From Lonicera japonica (Eukaryota > Streptophyta > Magnoliopsida > Dipsacales > Caprifoliaceae): a stretch of 64,000 nt of DNA. Both the position numbers and the translations under genes were made by a program. Position 1 is the first letter of the stretch, and each line of letters opens with the position of its first letter. Location of the stretch: the NCBI GenBank assembly GCA_021464415.1, contig JAKCWG010000730.1, forward strand, positions 36,001 through 100,000, given 5' to 3'. Below are positions 30,628-43,169 of the stretch, piece after piece. A model generated the notes under the pieces. The model was not told the DNA's origin, searched no databases, and was given only the letters and a program-made list of their open reading frames with translations.

Positions 30628-31438
30628 TGTGAACACCCCAATCCACGACTCTCGTGTGAACTTGATTTTTATACAAGCGAGCATTCTGCATCAAGTCTTG
30701 AGTCATCATGCATACAAGAGACCATTAGGAAAAATCCTGTTTTTTGAGCGCGTTAGGAATATACCGCAACCTTTGTTGCCATACAAGGTTCTTATTTCTT
30801 CTTCAAGCGCATCAGGTATATTTTCTACAACCCTCTTAATTTCAGTACTGCATTTAATTTCACTTTTAATATAGAAAATTAGATAACTTGCAAAGAAGTT
30901 CATTGCTTTCAAATAAATCCTTTCTAAGTTTTACAAGAAATCTAAAATCCGTTTTGACACGTTTTCAAAACAAAAACAAAAATACAAAAACGGTTTCCAA
31001 ACGAAAGGAACTACGAGACTCTGATTTCATTCTTCGAATGAATACGTAGGCGCTCGCAAAGCTCGAGTCTGATTTCAAAATATTATTTTAAACTGAATTT
31101 ATCCGGAAAGGACTATTCTGAAAACCATTCGAAATACTTGCAAGATATCTAAAATAGGAATTAGATGCATGAGCCATTAAGAGACCGAAAGGGCGAATTG
31201 GGTGCCTAACACCTTCCCAATTCGTAACGTAGTTCCCGAACCCTAGCAAAGTCAATTTTCAAAATAAATCTCTGGTTTCAAACGTATGAAAGATAGTTCG
31301 TTTTCGAATTATCCTTCGTACGATCTTTTGTTTGTTTTCTCGTAAAACAAACTGGCGACTCTACAAAACACGTTTTTCAAATAAAACCGAGAACGAGGAC
31401 TCTTTTCTTCTCTCGGGGTATGGGTCCGGATTCTCACA
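30628..31438 (+). mobile_element. Ogre-like 5' LTR lacking its promoter block
   Basis: TGTGAACACC ... TTCTCACA. Compared with the 3' LTR it lacks about 380 bp between 'ttaggaatataccg' and 'caaggttcttatttcttctt', which there holds the palindromes, TATA box and leader. It would not drive transcription by itself. Confidence 0.8.
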
Positions 31439-31439
31439 G

Positions 31440-31457
31440 TGGTGACTCTGCTGGGGA
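31440..31457 (+). other. Primer binding site, Tat/Ogre type
   Basis: 'tggtgactctgctgggga' one base after the LTR end. Close to the 'tggcgactctgctgggga' site usual in Tat/Ogre elements, which pairs with a tRNA 3' end. Confidence 0.8.
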
Positions 31458-32337
31458 TGTCGAGAACTAAGCTCTATTATAATGGATCATATATTTAATT
31501 CCTGTTATTTATTAGATATAGGTCTTGCAAGCCTTAGTCCTAGGATAACATAGAAGCAATCTAAGTGGATACCCTGATACCTTTATTTGGTAATTATGTG
31601 AGGAAAATCTTTTTTATAATTAAAATTGTGTAAATTACAGTAACAAACCCTAAAGCATTGATCAATAATGAACTGCCATATTGTTATTTTGCACGCACTC
31701 ACGTCTTATCATGCATTTTCGCGAGTGTGAATTTACCCTATTAACCTCGGGACCAGAGTCGTGACTAGGCCGTGGACTTGTGGGTCTACACTAGCCAAAA
31801 GCGCCTGGGACCACTCTCCTTGGCCAAGTACTTACCGAGGTATATCGAGTGACGAGAACACTCACGTACCCGGGATGTATATCAAAAGGTCCTTACACGT
31901 ACCTGCGCTCTTGAGGTATATCGTAAGACCTGCCAAATAGGAGGGAGCATTAAACCTTACCCTCTTCAGCCACGCTTGCATATAGGGGAGTCAGCTTAGA
32001 ACACAAAGATTTTCTGCATTGTTTTTATGACCGACAGTCATGAGAATCTAGTGTGCGAAAGCCCTGATTCCATGAACAAAGCGACTCATGAGGAGAGATC
32101 TTCCCGTGTTTTCAAATGATTTTTCAGAAAGCTCTTTTTAAAATGATTTTCCAAAACTATAGACGGTCAGGGAACCCATGGAATTCCCTTCCTACCCTAC
32201 CGCTATATGGGGCTCTCAAGTTGTCGCCGTTGGTCTGCTTTTGATCTCACCTAAAGAAATACTTTTTGTGTGTTTAGCGTCGTCTCGATCGATGTATTTC
32301 TGGGAATCTGGCAAGTATTAAAAGTTCATATTTTCTT

Positions 32338-34188
32338 TTGTTTCCGGGAAATATTCTATACACATCGGGATTTGTCCTTTTCTCCTTCGGAAGACTTATA
32401 TTCGATCTGGCTTCCATTTGGGCTGGAAGAGATAGCACTGGTAGATTGGTTCGACCAGATACACCAGCTGATATGGAACAACAACCGCCACAAACTTCGA
32501 ATAGGGTCACTGGAAACTCTTTCACTGCAGTGGATCTGCCACCGGGTCCTTCCTACCAAAATCAAGGGGTGTCTCAGCAGAATATTAATCGGGGAATGCC
32601 ACCAGGGCATACTTCTGTGGATCCAACAAACACTGTATTAGGGTCAGCCACTGTAACCATACCAACCCCGGAAAAGATGTACCGAATGCTTGGGGACATT
32701 AGCAAGAGCCTAGCATTGCTAGTAGATGATCAACGAACCACCAAGGCTCGGCTAGAGGAGATAGACAGAGGTCGACGGGTTATGAATGAGCCAACAAAAG
32801 GGACACCGCCTGCACCACCTATGCCTCCATCTATTCATGGTCAACCAGTTGTGAATGAGCCAATAAAAGAGGCCCCGCTTGTACCACCCGCGCCACTATC
32901 TGCTCACCCCAATATTACAACTCCTATTGAACCACATACTCCACATAGGCGACCTGATCTGATTGAGAATTGGCTACACCAAGAAGTCCCACCTGAAGCA
33001 TCCCAACATGCTCAACAATGGCAACCACCACATCATCCTTATCATGATCCATACTATGACCCTATTTCGCGTCCAGTGAGTGTGCAGGGTGATGCCATTC
33101 TTCCACAAGAGGTGATTCCGAAAAGGAATGAGGCTTTAAACGAACTTAAAGAACAATTAAAAGCCTTAACCCAAAAGGTAGCCGAGGGATCAAATGACCT
33201 GACACAGCTCCAGAGCTATAATCTATACCCAGAAGCTCATTATCCGGTTGGGTTTAATATGCCCTCAATAGAGAAGTTCAAAGGAACAACGCCACCAGAG
33301 TTGCACTTAAAATCCTATGTACGGGCAATGAAGATCTACAACATAGGTGAGGCTGAGTTAGCTAATTCTTTTCATTTAACCTTAGCCGGTTCAGCCCAAA
33401 GTTGGTTCCTGGGATTAGAGAAACATCGGGTGCAGTCATGGACCAGTATTGTGAATGAGTTTATTGGCCAATACAAGACAAACGAGGAATTAAAGATTAC
33501 TCGCAAACATCTTGAAATGGCAAAGCAGAAAGATGATGAAAACTTGAGTGAATTTGTCACAAGGTGGAGAGCACTCGCTGCACAAATGGTGGAACGGATG
33601 GATGAAGAGGAGCAATTGGGAATGATCGTCAAGAATCTGAAAGCAGAAATTCGAAATAAGATGGGTCACCAATTCTTTGGCCGTTTCAAAGCCTTGTTGC
33701 ATGTGGGAAATGAGATAGAAGAAGAATTGGCTAAGCAAGCTGAAGCAAAAAGTTTAAGTGCACAATACAAGAAAGCTTCAACCCCGGCTGCCAACCAGAT
33801 TTCGACATACAACCCTTTTGTTCGGAGCAATATTGACTACTCTGCTAATCCTTTCGCCACAGTCACCAACATTTCTCCTTCAGGCTACCAGGATTACAGC
33901 AACAATAGGGGGCTAAACCGAGTCAGACACATGAAAAGGAATTTCTCACAACTACCAGGTCCATTAAGTAAAGTATACAAGGAGTTGAAGGATGTAGGAA
34001 TGATCTATCCGATGAACCCACGACCGATACCCAATCCAGTCCCCACTAATTGGAACCTCAATGAAACATGCGAATACCACCAAAATGTGGGACACACGAC
34101 CGACAATTGTATGGCCCTTCGGCATGCTGTTCAGGACCTTATCCAAGCAGGAAAGATAGCAGATCCGTCTCCTCAAAACCATCAATGA
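32338..34188 (+). CDS. Ogre/Tat-type Gag polyprotein, intact frame (616 aa)
   Basis: The open frame runs 32338-34188. The first 45 residues are atypical, so the Met at 32473 (MEQQPPQ) is a likelier start. Order: a proline-rich N-terminal third, a helical 'ELKEQLKALTQKV' near residue 270, then the retrotransposon gag domain (about 305-470: 'IEKFKGTTPPELHL', 'SWFLGLEKHRVQSWTSI', 'LAAQMVERMDEEEQL'). Near residue 577 there is a C-x2-H-x4-GH-x4-C knuckle (CEYHQNVGHTTDNC) followed by 'LRHAVQDLIQAGKI', a Tat/Ogre hallmark. Gag would package element RNA. A stop ends it without fusion to protease. Confidence 0.85.
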   Translation: MFPGNILYTSGFVLFSFGRLIFDLASIWAGRDSTGRLVRPDTPADMEQQPPQTSNRVTGNSFTAVDLPPGPSYQNQGVSQQNINRGMPPGHTSVDPTNTVLGSATVTIPTPEKMYRMLGDISKSLALLVDDQRTTKARLEEIDRGRRVMNEPTKGTPPAPPMPPSIHGQPVVNEPIKEAPLVPPAPLSAHPNITTPIEPHTPHRRPDLIENWLHQEVPPEASQHAQQWQPPHHPYHDPYYDPISRPVSVQGDAILPQEVIPKRNEALNELKEQLKALTQKVAEGSNDLTQLQSYNLYPEAHYPVGFNMPSIEKFKGTTPPELHLKSYVRAMKIYNIGEAELANSFHLTLAGSAQSWFLGLEKHRVQSWTSIVNEFIGQYKTNEELKITRKHLEMAKQKDDENLSEFVTRWRALAAQMVERMDEEEQLGMIVKNLKAEIRNKMGHQFFGRFKALLHVGNEIEEELAKQAEAKSLSAQYKKASTPAANQISTYNPFVRSNIDYSANPFATVTNISPSGYQDYSNNRGLNRVRHMKRNFSQLPGPLSKVYKELKDVGMIYPMNPRPIPNPVPTNWNLNETCEYHQNVGHTTDNCMALRHAVQDLIQAGKIADPSPQNHQ

Positions 34189-36726
34189 CTGAAGATTGGT
34201 AGCCGGAAAGTGAAGATTTGTAACCAGTGGTGGAGAATTTGAATAATAGTGATTGAAGATTTGTCATTTGTCATTTGTCATTTGTAAACATGAACTACGA
34301 AGACCTGAGCCCCATATTGGATTATTTTTTTGAATGTTAGGACATTGGGGAACGTAGGCAACCTGAGAAGTGACATCAGGCCCGGTCTATTCTAATAAAA
34401 CAATCTCTTTCACCCATAATAAGATTGAAAGAATAGTTCATTTAAAGGCACCAGTCAGTTCGAGGAACAATGAAAGGTTTGTAAAGAGAAGTTTCTGTGG
34501 AGAAAAGGATAAATCTTGATAAAGATCTCGAGAAAATTTGTCTTAGAATTTCTTGCGAATGTAACAAAACAAAAGATGAATTACCCTTTATAATTGCCAG
34601 ATTCTCGGAAAGAACGATCTTTGCATTTGCATTTGCATGGGTTTGGGGGTCAATTGCGCATAAAGTATGTTATATAATAACCAACACTTTCATGAATAAA
34701 ATGCACATTACACGGCACTAGCATTTTCATGAAGTAATATATAAAATTGAGCTTGAAAACACCCATACTACTAAATATAATAATTCCAAGGGAATTTTTC
34801 AAAGAAAAACCTGACACATAAAGGGTACGGGGGCATGAAGTACTCTTGAGGTGGAAGGAGCCAGTGAAGACACTTAAGCTACAAGGTTTCGAGTAAGATT
34901 GAGACTCCGAAGGAGATTGCAAAAGAGGGAACGAATCACTTTGAACAGGCATTGGAAAAGAAAGTTTCATATGAGATCAAAGCTCTTAGTGAGAATGCAA
35001 CAGGGGATAAAGACTGGGAAGATTCCAAAGCTGATACTTCGATGGATCAATATCAAAACTCTGAATGTGACTGAAAAATGGGGTAAGGAAAATTCTAAAT
35101 AGGGAGTGGCAGATCCAATACGGATACTTTGATGGAATCACACATTCTCATCCAGCACAAAAACTTTGGCGGAATGGCATCTTCGAAAACTCATCTCACA
35201 TTCTCATCCAAAGGCGGACGCTTTGATGAAATAATATCTCTAGAAGGCTTGTCTTTCATCCTCATACGGATAGTTGGCACAGGCAACAACAACTGATCCA
35301 TCCCAGACTAATGAAACCAAAGATGCATTGAATGAAGCTAGATCGCATGGAGAAGTTCGTGTTGAAGTGGAATGAAGACCGGTCATGCAAAGATATCCTT
35401 AGTCATCATTATCTCTCATTAGCCTTGCGAAGTGAATAAATCATAGATGTGGAGTAATCCAATCAAACCAATATGTGTTGTCCGTCCAGGATAAAGCTTT
35501 TCACTGAGGGTAGATGTACAGCCCAATTGATACGTCTGAAGCCTTGCAAGGCAAACGAGTCGTAGTCATCAAGATGCGGAATAACCTAATCAAAGCTAGA
35601 ATGCGTCGCAGGAATGAAGCCTCTCATCGAAGAAAGAAGTACATTCCATAATTCAGTGGTAATTTGGAGAAAATCCAGCATTGGTTGAAGTCTAAGATGG
35701 GGCGCGTGTGCTATTTTCGTATAAAAATTTCGGATATTTTAAACTGGGGGTGATATTAAATTCTAAAAAAAAAACTTTACAAAAATATTTTCATAAATCA
35801 AAATTGCGCAAAAGGCCACCAGACCCACCTCATTGCATGCATGTCTCATGTTTTCTGGCATATATGACATATTCACATAATTTTCTCTAAACGAGAAATT
35901 TGAATTGAAACGTACCCGTACACGTCGGAGAATCTTGTGTGCCAAAGGCTCCATTGTACACCACGAATGACCTTCCAATAAAGGCCAAATTGCTATCTGA
36001 TGATACACCAATCTTTATCAGATCCGTTTAACCTCATGGGGTCTCTCAAAATCCACACACACCCATTCGTCATCAAGAAAGGCGCACCATACAGAAACGG
36101 TCGTGGCTGATGATCATCATGAAATACATGACCAACTGGATTGTCAAAAAGTAAGTATGTGAGCAAGAAAAAGATATGCTATGAAGAGAATGAAAAGTTT
36201 GAAAGTTCAAATGGAAAAAAGATGTCATTTTGTTGCCCAGCTCACTTTGTCGTTTGGGCACTTGTTGTATGACAAGTTCCTTGTCACACAACAAGTGGGG
36301 GGTAATCCTAAACAACAAAACCAACAAAGTTTTGACAAAAATTTTGCAAAATTGACTTCTTGGATGTCTGAAAGACTTTCTGGTTAGTTTTCTAAGATGA
36401 ACAGACTGAGAATCACTAACACACGCACGACGAAGTAAGATACAAAGCCCAAAAGCTGAATTTTGAGATCTGTGGTGGAGCCGAGCTTTGAGGAATGATC
36501 AGTCCTAGACACAGTTCAAATATGGCAAAAGAGGAAGGTGTAAAAGAGGAATCGGGTACAAGAAAAAATTGAAAAAGTAGAAAAAGGGAAAATCCCGTTG
36601 GTCCAGGTGAGGAAAGTGAAAAAAAAAACAGAAAGGAAGAAAAATCAGCAGGGAGAGCCACACTAAGAGTGATAGCTATGCCAAAAGGCGGAGGGCTACA
36701 TGTTAGGTGAGTAAGGCTCCTGTCTG

Positions 36727-36757
<31 letters not shown>

Positions 36758-37300
36758 ATGTTCCAAAAGCCAAAACAATGGGCCGGATATTCTAAAAAAA
36801 TAATTCAAATGAGGGAGCAATAAGGGTATCAAAAAACAGAAAATGATGCAGACCAGCACCTTCCTCTGATAAGCCAGAGGGTAACTGGAGAAGGAACTAA
36901 GATTTTCAGAAGAGCTATCCCCATGTTCAAAAAAGTAAAGCCAGAGGGTAGAGTTGAAAACTGAGTCCACTACTACGCACGAAAGTCTGAGATTCAAAGA
37001 GAACCAACCCAATTTCTTGATGACAGCAGAAGAGTCAAACTGAGGGTAAGAACAGGTTTTGAAAAAAAAAAAAGAGGGGCAACACTTGAAATTTCTATAT
37101 TCTCTCTAGCATAACTTTCTTGCCACAAGATGAGCAGACATATATGATCAACGGCCAAGAGCAGAGACAATGCAAGGAGAAGCGTCAAAGGATAAAAGAA
37201 AATATGGACAAATATCCTCAAGAACACGTCTCAGATTATGTGATGTGGCATAAAGTTGATGGAAGTAATATGATTCTGAAGAAGACCCTATTGACAGAGT
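34189..37300 (+). other. Noncoding internal region of the Ogre-like element
   Basis: No conserved pol motif in any frame. Contains a poly-A run at about 36728-36757 and purine-rich, low-complexity stretches that create spurious minus-strand ORFs. This is where protease and pol would be expected. Confidence 0.6.
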
Positions 37301-37309
37301 CAATCCTAA

Positions 37310-38115
37310 CCCCAGATTGTGTCAGCAAGATGACGTCCTATCGCAAGGACCAATCACTCTTGGCAGTCTTAACATCACCTCTTTTGGCTGTGTCAGCAAG
37401 TACGAAGTCTTATCATGAAGTACTCTCGCTCTTGGCAGTCACTTACATGTCATACCTTCTGAGGGTGGTCAGGAGTGCCATTTCTTGGAAACCGTCATAA
37501 GGGAATATCTCCCGACGTTCAGCCTTAGACTATGTCAGCAAGACAATGCGACAGGTGCCGACCCCGTTGCTCTTGGTAGTCTCTAACACAACCTTTTCAG
37601 ACTGTGCCAGCAAGATGGTGCGAGAGGTGCAGACCCCCCACTCTTGGCAGTCGCTAACATATCATACCTTTCACTCCCTTTTGAATACGTTCCATAGGGA
37701 TTTTACGAGTCAGCCCAGATTGTGTCAGCAATATGACGTCCTATCGCGAGGACCAATCACTCTTGGCAATCTTAACTCAACCTTTTCAGGCTGTGCCAGC
37801 AAGATGGTGCGAGAGGTGCAGACCCCCCACTCTTGACAGTCGCTAATATGACATTCCTTCTGAGGGTGGCTAGGAGTGCCATTTCTTAGAAAACTATCAT
37901 AAAGGAATATCTCCTGATAGACAACATCGGTTATGCCAGCAAGATGGTGCGACAGGTGCTGACCCGACCACTCTTGGTAACCAATAACGTTCTCCCCAGA
38001 AGTTAGGGAGTTTCATCACATTCTCCATGAGATCAAGGAGTTTTGTCACATGGTTATGACAACAAGATAGTGCGATAGGAGCAAACCCCGCTACTCTTGA
38101 TAACCACTTCTTCCC
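37310..38115 (+). repeat. Degenerate tandem repeats in the Ogre-like 3' region
   Basis: About eight imperfect units of about 65-75 bp carry 'tgtgYcagcaagatggtgcg', 'gaggtgcagaccccccactc' and 'ttggcagtc'. Clear starts are near 37315, 37388, 37530, 37604, 37725, 37791, 37930 and 38065, with intervening sequence. Tandem repeats before the 3' LTR are common in Tat/Ogre elements. Confidence 0.7.
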
Positions 38116-38752
38116 CAAAAGATTGGGAAGCTTTATCACGACAAAGTCAAGAAGGTGTCATTCTGAAAGAATCTAAACTCCAAGAACTTTTTCAAATACA
38201 TTTGCAAAGAATGAGAAGTGTTCCTAAAGGATAGGCCATTCAGAGGGTAAATGGTAAGATTGGTGCATCCCACAAACTGAGGGTAAACATCGATGAAGCT
38301 TGAGAAAATCCGAAGAAAGGACTTGAGATGGATTCCCTGAGGGTAGACGGGAGAAATAGATTGATGTATCAGAGATAGCTTGACCGAGAGGAAGGACAAC
38401 CGTGGATTACATTGCCCAAAGCACCACAAAATTCCCCTACCATGAGGGTACATTTCGATTCGCAGATTTTCATGAATAAAACAACTAGCTGAGATTCACG
38501 CGAGAGTCGTTAATTGCTGTCTTCTTTTTATCGTCCCAGAATTCCTTGCGAGCAAGAATCCCGAGACGAGAGGGTCTGTGAACACCCCAATCCATGACTC
38601 TCGTGTGAACCTTGATTTTTACACAAGCGAGCATTCTGCATCAAGTCTTGAGTCATCACGCATACAAGAGGCCATTAGGAAAAATCCTGATTTTCGAGCG
38701 CGTTAGGAATATACCGAAAAATTGAGTTTTTTGGTAGCTAGCCGCACGCCCC

Positions 38753-38830
38753 CCAACCGCACGGTTGGCTCCCAACCGTACGGTTGGTACTTTCCCTAGC
38801 CTCACGGTTGGCTCCCAACCGTACGGTTGG
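38753..38830. promoter_or_regulatory. Paired CCAACCGTACGGTTGG palindromes in U3
   Basis: Copies lie at 38753-38768 (one changed base), 38772-38787 (perfect) and 38815-38830 (perfect). The first two are separated by 3-4 bp, and an isolated 'cacggttgg' half lies near 38803. All lie upstream of the TATA box at 38928. Confidence 0.6.
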
Positions 38831-38927
38831 CACCTAGCCGCACGCCCTAGCCGCACGCCCCAGTCGCACGCCCTGCGGCTACCCCTTGCGGTTGGCCTCT
38901 TTTGGAGCATTTTTGGCGAGATTTTTG

Positions 38928-38938
38928 CTATAAATAGG
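38928..38938 (+). promoter_or_regulatory. TATA box of Ogre-like 3' LTR
   Basis: 'ctataaatagg', a consensus plant TATA. The equivalent block is deleted from the 5' LTR. Confidence 0.7.
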
Positions 38939-39771
38939 ACCCTTGGGCTCCCATTTGAGAGGCATCAACACTCAATAGTGTTTTTAGCAAGTAGAAACTC
39001 TGTCAAAATTATTAGAGAGTCATTTTAGAGAAATTCTGAGAGAGAAAGTTTTAGAGAGAGAATTTCTAGAGAGAGAAAATCTAGAGAGAGAAAGGAGCAA
39101 TCAAGGCAAGGTTCTTATTTCTTCTTCAAGCGCATCAGGTATGTTTTCTACAACCCTCCTTAATTTCAGTACTGCATTTAATTTCACTTTTAATTCAGAA
39201 AATTAGATAACTTGCAAAGAAGTTCATTGCTTTCAAAATAAATCCTTTCTAAATTTTACAAGAAAACTAAAAATCCGTTTTGACACGTTTTCAAAACAAA
39301 CAAAAATAAAAAAATAGTTTCCAAAAGAAAGGAACTACGAGACTCTGATTTCATTCTACGAATGAATACGTAGGCGCTCGCAAAGCTCGAGTCCGATTTC
39401 AAAATACCGTTTTAAATCAAATTTATCCGGAAAGGACTATTCTGAAAACTATTCAAACTACTTGCAAGATATCTAAAATAGGAATTAAATACATGATCCA
39501 TTAAGAGACCGAAAGGGCGAATTGGGTGCCTAACACCTTCCCAATTTCTAACGTAGTTCCCGAACCCTAGCAAAGTAAATTTTCAAAATAAATCTCTGGT
39601 TTCAAACGTATGAAGGATAATTCACTTTCGAATTGTCCTTCGTACGATATTTTTTTTGTTTTCTTGAAAAACAAACTGGCGACTCTATAAAACCATTTTC
39701 CTTTAAAACCGAGAACGAGGACCCTTTTATTTCTTTTCTCTTCTCTCGGGTCGCGGGTCCGGATTCTCACA

Positions 39772-40369
39772 CTTCTATTAAAATAATGATTATGAGTCAA
39801 TTTTGAAAATCAATTTAAACCAAATCACACAACAATTACAAAAGTTTTGTTCTTTACCATGTGTAACGTTGAAATTGGTGTTTTCTTAAATAGTGTGAAA
39901 GTCAAATAACGGCTTTTAATTTTGGATAAAAGGAGTTCATAATTGTTTTCGATATTAGTAGACCAACACTTTTCTATTTCTTTAGTATCAGCTACCGTGG
40001 TACTCCATTTGTGATAGTTTTATAAAGACCACTGCCTTTATTCCTATAGATAGAAAGTTTTGTAATACAAATATGGAAACCAAATCAATGATTCCATAAA
40101 ACAGCAAAAACTATGCAAATCCACAAGATGTCTCAAAAGAATAGTGCCAATTTCGTTTTTGGCATATAAGAAACCGACCAAATCTCACAGTATAAAATAA
40201 TTTGTATCCTTTATCATTGATTAGGTTGAAATTAGCGTATTCTAACAAAATATCAAAGTCAAAGTGGTACTATGAGTACTAAGCAACTTATAGGGATGAA
40301 TGAGGGATAGGACCCACTAATTATGTAAACAAATAAAAAAAAATTGGATCGGGAAACAATATAGGATTT
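39772..40369. other. Unassigned spacer
   Basis: AT-rich, about 600 bp, no gene or repeat recognised. It may be the 3' UTR or flank of the Copia relic that follows. Confidence 0.35.
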
Positions 40370-40528
40370 GAGAATTCTTGGGTGGACTCTTTCCTTAATG
40401 AAATATATATCCACCTCCACATGTATATTCTTCTATTGAAGAAGTGAAGAATGAATTCGAAAGCAGACTAATTATCAAAAAATTTCATCAGACTAAATCC
40501 CACTTCTTATAAAGTGTAGGTTGAATCC
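40370..40528 (-). pseudogene. Copia relic, C-terminal end of RNase H
   Basis: The minus strand reads 'KNIHVEVDIYFIKERVHP', matching the plant Copia ending 'TKHIEVDCHFIREKV'. It continues the RNase H fragments at 56412-56435 and 60033-60175 once the two LTR insertions are removed. Frame stops abound. Confidence 0.7.
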
Positions 40529-41062
40529 TGTAATGCCCGTGCCTTCACAGCCCAATAAATCCTACCATAGTTGCACTTTAGGTAGTGAGTTCTAGACTCG
40601 GGACGATTTTTATGTTTTGAACACCTCTTGCATATCCAATTAGTTTGATTGGACTTTAGTGCTTAATTGCATCATGTATTGGATGGCCCAATTGAGTATT
40701 GAGATATTAAACTATTTGTAAGAGTGATTTATTCTCCTTCGTGGCTTTGAGTGGTCAAATTCAATTATGAGCATACTTTTATAATACAGATAGATTTTAA
40801 GGGTGGGTCCTATTATTTATAATATGTATGCGTGTATAGTTGCAACACAATTCGGATTATCCGAATGAGTTTTGGACGTCTAATGGCTCTTTAGTCAAAT
40901 TTCTATCACTAGACTTGCTTTGGGTAATCAATTTTTATTCTGAGCATCTTTGTGTGTATTCAAAACTTCTGACATGTCACATTAGTGATATTACATATGA
41001 GTGTATGGTTGAAATGCAATTCGGAAAGCCGAGGTTAAATTTGGTAAGCCAACAGTAAAAAT

Positions 41063-41067
41063 TGACT
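41063..41067 (+). repeat. TSD 'tgact', left of Athila-1
   Basis: Pairs with 'tgacc' at 53845-53849 (4 of 5 identical). Confidence 0.7.
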
Positions 41068-43004
41068 TGATAAACGCATAATATTGTCATTAATATTCTC
41101 ATTTTCGGAGTCGTTTGACGCATTTAACTCTCTAAAACCATTCGTTTTGCTAATTTATCTCACGATTAGTTTCGTAGCATATTTTGTATTTAACATTGCT
41201 TGGAAAGGCATTTTTGTGTTTATTTTGTTGCCTTTAGATCTTGAGGAATTTATTGAGTAAAAGAAGAATGATCAACCAAGCAATTTTTGGCCTTTAAAGC
41301 AAAAAGTCAAGGAAAAGTCAAATAGTTGGATCAATCAAGCTCATTCCTTGATCTATCAAGAGTTGACAACAAGAGTTGGATCTATTTAGCTTTTTGCTAG
41401 ATCAATCAAGGAATTTTTCCCATCACTTGGATCCATCTAGCTCAAGCCAAAATTAATCTAGATGGCTTGCTCTGTCTTTTATGTCACATCCCCTATTTTG
41501 CTCATTTATCTCATAGCTAGCTTGGAGACTAAATAGTGGCTCAAATCACTATCTCCTAGAATATTGTATTTTATACAAAAGTGGCTATTTTTCAATGGAC
41601 AAAAGGGATAGTTTCTCATAGATCTTTAGTAGAGAAAGGAGAGGGAGACAACACACTCATCTATATATATAGTCCCCATTATTGTATTGAGAAACTCTTA
41701 GACTCTTGGATTATTAATATTTTTATTTACTTGTCTTGAATATCACTCTCTCTCTAGAATTTTTAATTTATTATCTTCATTGAAGAGAAATGGAATACAC
41801 TTCTATAATTCTTGTCTCTACATTTATTATGGAGTAAATTTCTTTGTTAAGGCTAAAAGATGAAGTTTGCAATGCATTAATTTTGTAAGTTCATTTCTCA
41901 TTCCATTGTTAGTATTGTTAAATACTTGTTGAATCTTTCATCTTCTCTATTTAATCAACCATCCATAAGCTAGTAAGATAATCTTCATAAGATGATTTAA
42001 CTTTGTATGCCTTGTATACATAGTTCTCAAGCATTAATGAAGAGATTATACACTTGTGTATATCTTACTAGCCTATGTTTACTCCTTCTATGAATGATGT
42101 ACTTTTCATTGCCAAGCATGACTAGTCTTTGATATTCATGGAAACACCATAAATTTGAGATTCTAATCCTTGAATGCTTTAATGATATGTTGAGTGCTTT
42201 CTACACTTTATGTGATTTTGAGACTCAATATTTTCTTAGTTAAGGTGTTGCCAAAGAGGATCTCTTAAGTTTATGTCATAAACAACTCCACGAATCACCC
42301 TAAGGATTCAATTTGTATTTATCAAATATGTCTATACCGGACGGTTCATCCACCACCTAGACCTCCCAATCTTAGGCAAAGGAAATGTTATGATTTATTT
42401 TGCTTAACTCTTTAAGTGGCCAATTTCATAATCAAGTCAATTGCCTAGGGCAAACTAATAATGAGTTCTCAAACGCCTAGTTTAAATTTATGCCTTTTCT
42501 TTTGGTGTATCTTAAATGTGTATCTTAGTTGAGCATTATATGGGAATGGGTTGCACTTGCTTCACACACTTTGCTACAAGATACAAAGGAGAGATACATT
42601 TGTGTTGAGTTGTGCTTACACCCTTTCTTTATTTGGCATTTATATGGGAATAGGTCGCTTTTGCTTTACACCCTTTTGCTTAGAAAAGTGTAAGATACTT
42701 GACACTTAAGAATTGCATTGAGAACTTTGAATGAGATTGATTCTACATAATGTTGCAAAGCAAATGAATTATATAATGCCTTAGCCTTTTCTCATCATTT
42801 GATACATCACTTTAAATTTTAATTGCATAACTAAAATCAACAATTAAAATCAACCAATCCACTTCTTTAAACAAAGCCTTGGACTTGTAATTACCATATC
42901 GTCTTTACGACTATCCTTGTGGTTCGACACTTGGATTTACCAAGTATTATAACTTGAAAACCTACACTTGGGTTCCTAAACGCGGAAGTATTTCGGCCAC
43001 ATCA
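41068..43004 (+). mobile_element. Athila-1 5' LTR (1937 bp)
   Basis: TGATAAACGC ... GGCCACATCA, followed within 7 bp by the primer site. U3 holds degenerate paired palindromes, such as CTTGATCTATCAAG at 41347-41360 preceded by 'ttggatcaatcaag'. TATA-like 'ctatatatatag' lies near 41660. Confidence 0.9.
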
Positions 43005-43010
43005 AGTTTT

Positions 43011-43028
43011 TGGTGCCGTTGCCGGGGA
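43011..43028 (+). other. Athila primer binding site
   Basis: 'tggtgccgttgccgggga', one base from the classic Athila PBS 'tggcgccgttgccgggga' (tRNA-Asp type). Confidence 0.9.
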
Positions 43029-43169
43029 TACGGCGAAAGACGGATTACGGGTTTGTATAAAAATCCGCTTTGTAAGTATCTCTTCTTCTTTTGTGAATAA
43101 GTTTTTCTTGCTTATTATTTTCTTTTTTTTATAGGTGGCAATTTTCTTTAAGATCGCCTTCCAGGGCTT

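Larger units (their letters stand above)
30628..39771 (+). mobile_element. Ogre/Tat-like LTR retrotransposon with gag only, 9.1 kb
   Basis: 5' LTR 30628-31438, PBS 31440-31457, gag 32338-34188, long noncoding region with tandem repeats, purine tract before 38577, 3' LTR 38577-39771. No protease, RT, RNase H or integrase motifs were found between 34189 and 38576. The flanks 'cctta' and 'cttct' do not form a clear TSD. The element could be a non-autonomous family member, or an old copy whose flank was rearranged. Confidence 0.85.
38577..39771 (+). mobile_element. Ogre-like 3' LTR, complete (1195 bp)
   Basis: TGTGAACACC ... TTCTCACA, following a purine tract ('gagacgagagggtc'). U3 contains near-perfect or perfect 16-bp palindromes at 38753, 38772 and 38815. 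A TATA box lies at 38928-38938. A leader rich in 'agagag' follows. Reverse-complement copies occur at 20559-21737 and 21753-22428. Confidence 0.85.

Noticed and set aside
32274..32641. ORFs overlapping the gag start in other frames
   Set aside because: They overlap the gag frame and have no family motif.
36416..37227. Minus-strand ORFs of 198 and 77 codons in the Ogre-like element
   Set aside because: They run through a poly-A/T tract and purine-rich low-complexity sequence, antisense to the element, without domain motifs.
37310..38115. CRISPR-like or satellite array
   Set aside because: The units are degenerate, vary in length and stay inside one LTR element. They fit Tat/Ogre 3' tandem repeats.
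30623..39776. TSD for the Ogre-like element
   Set aside because: The flanks 'cctta' and 'cttct' do not match, and the local duplication at 29923/30509 suggests rearrangement. No TSD is claimed.
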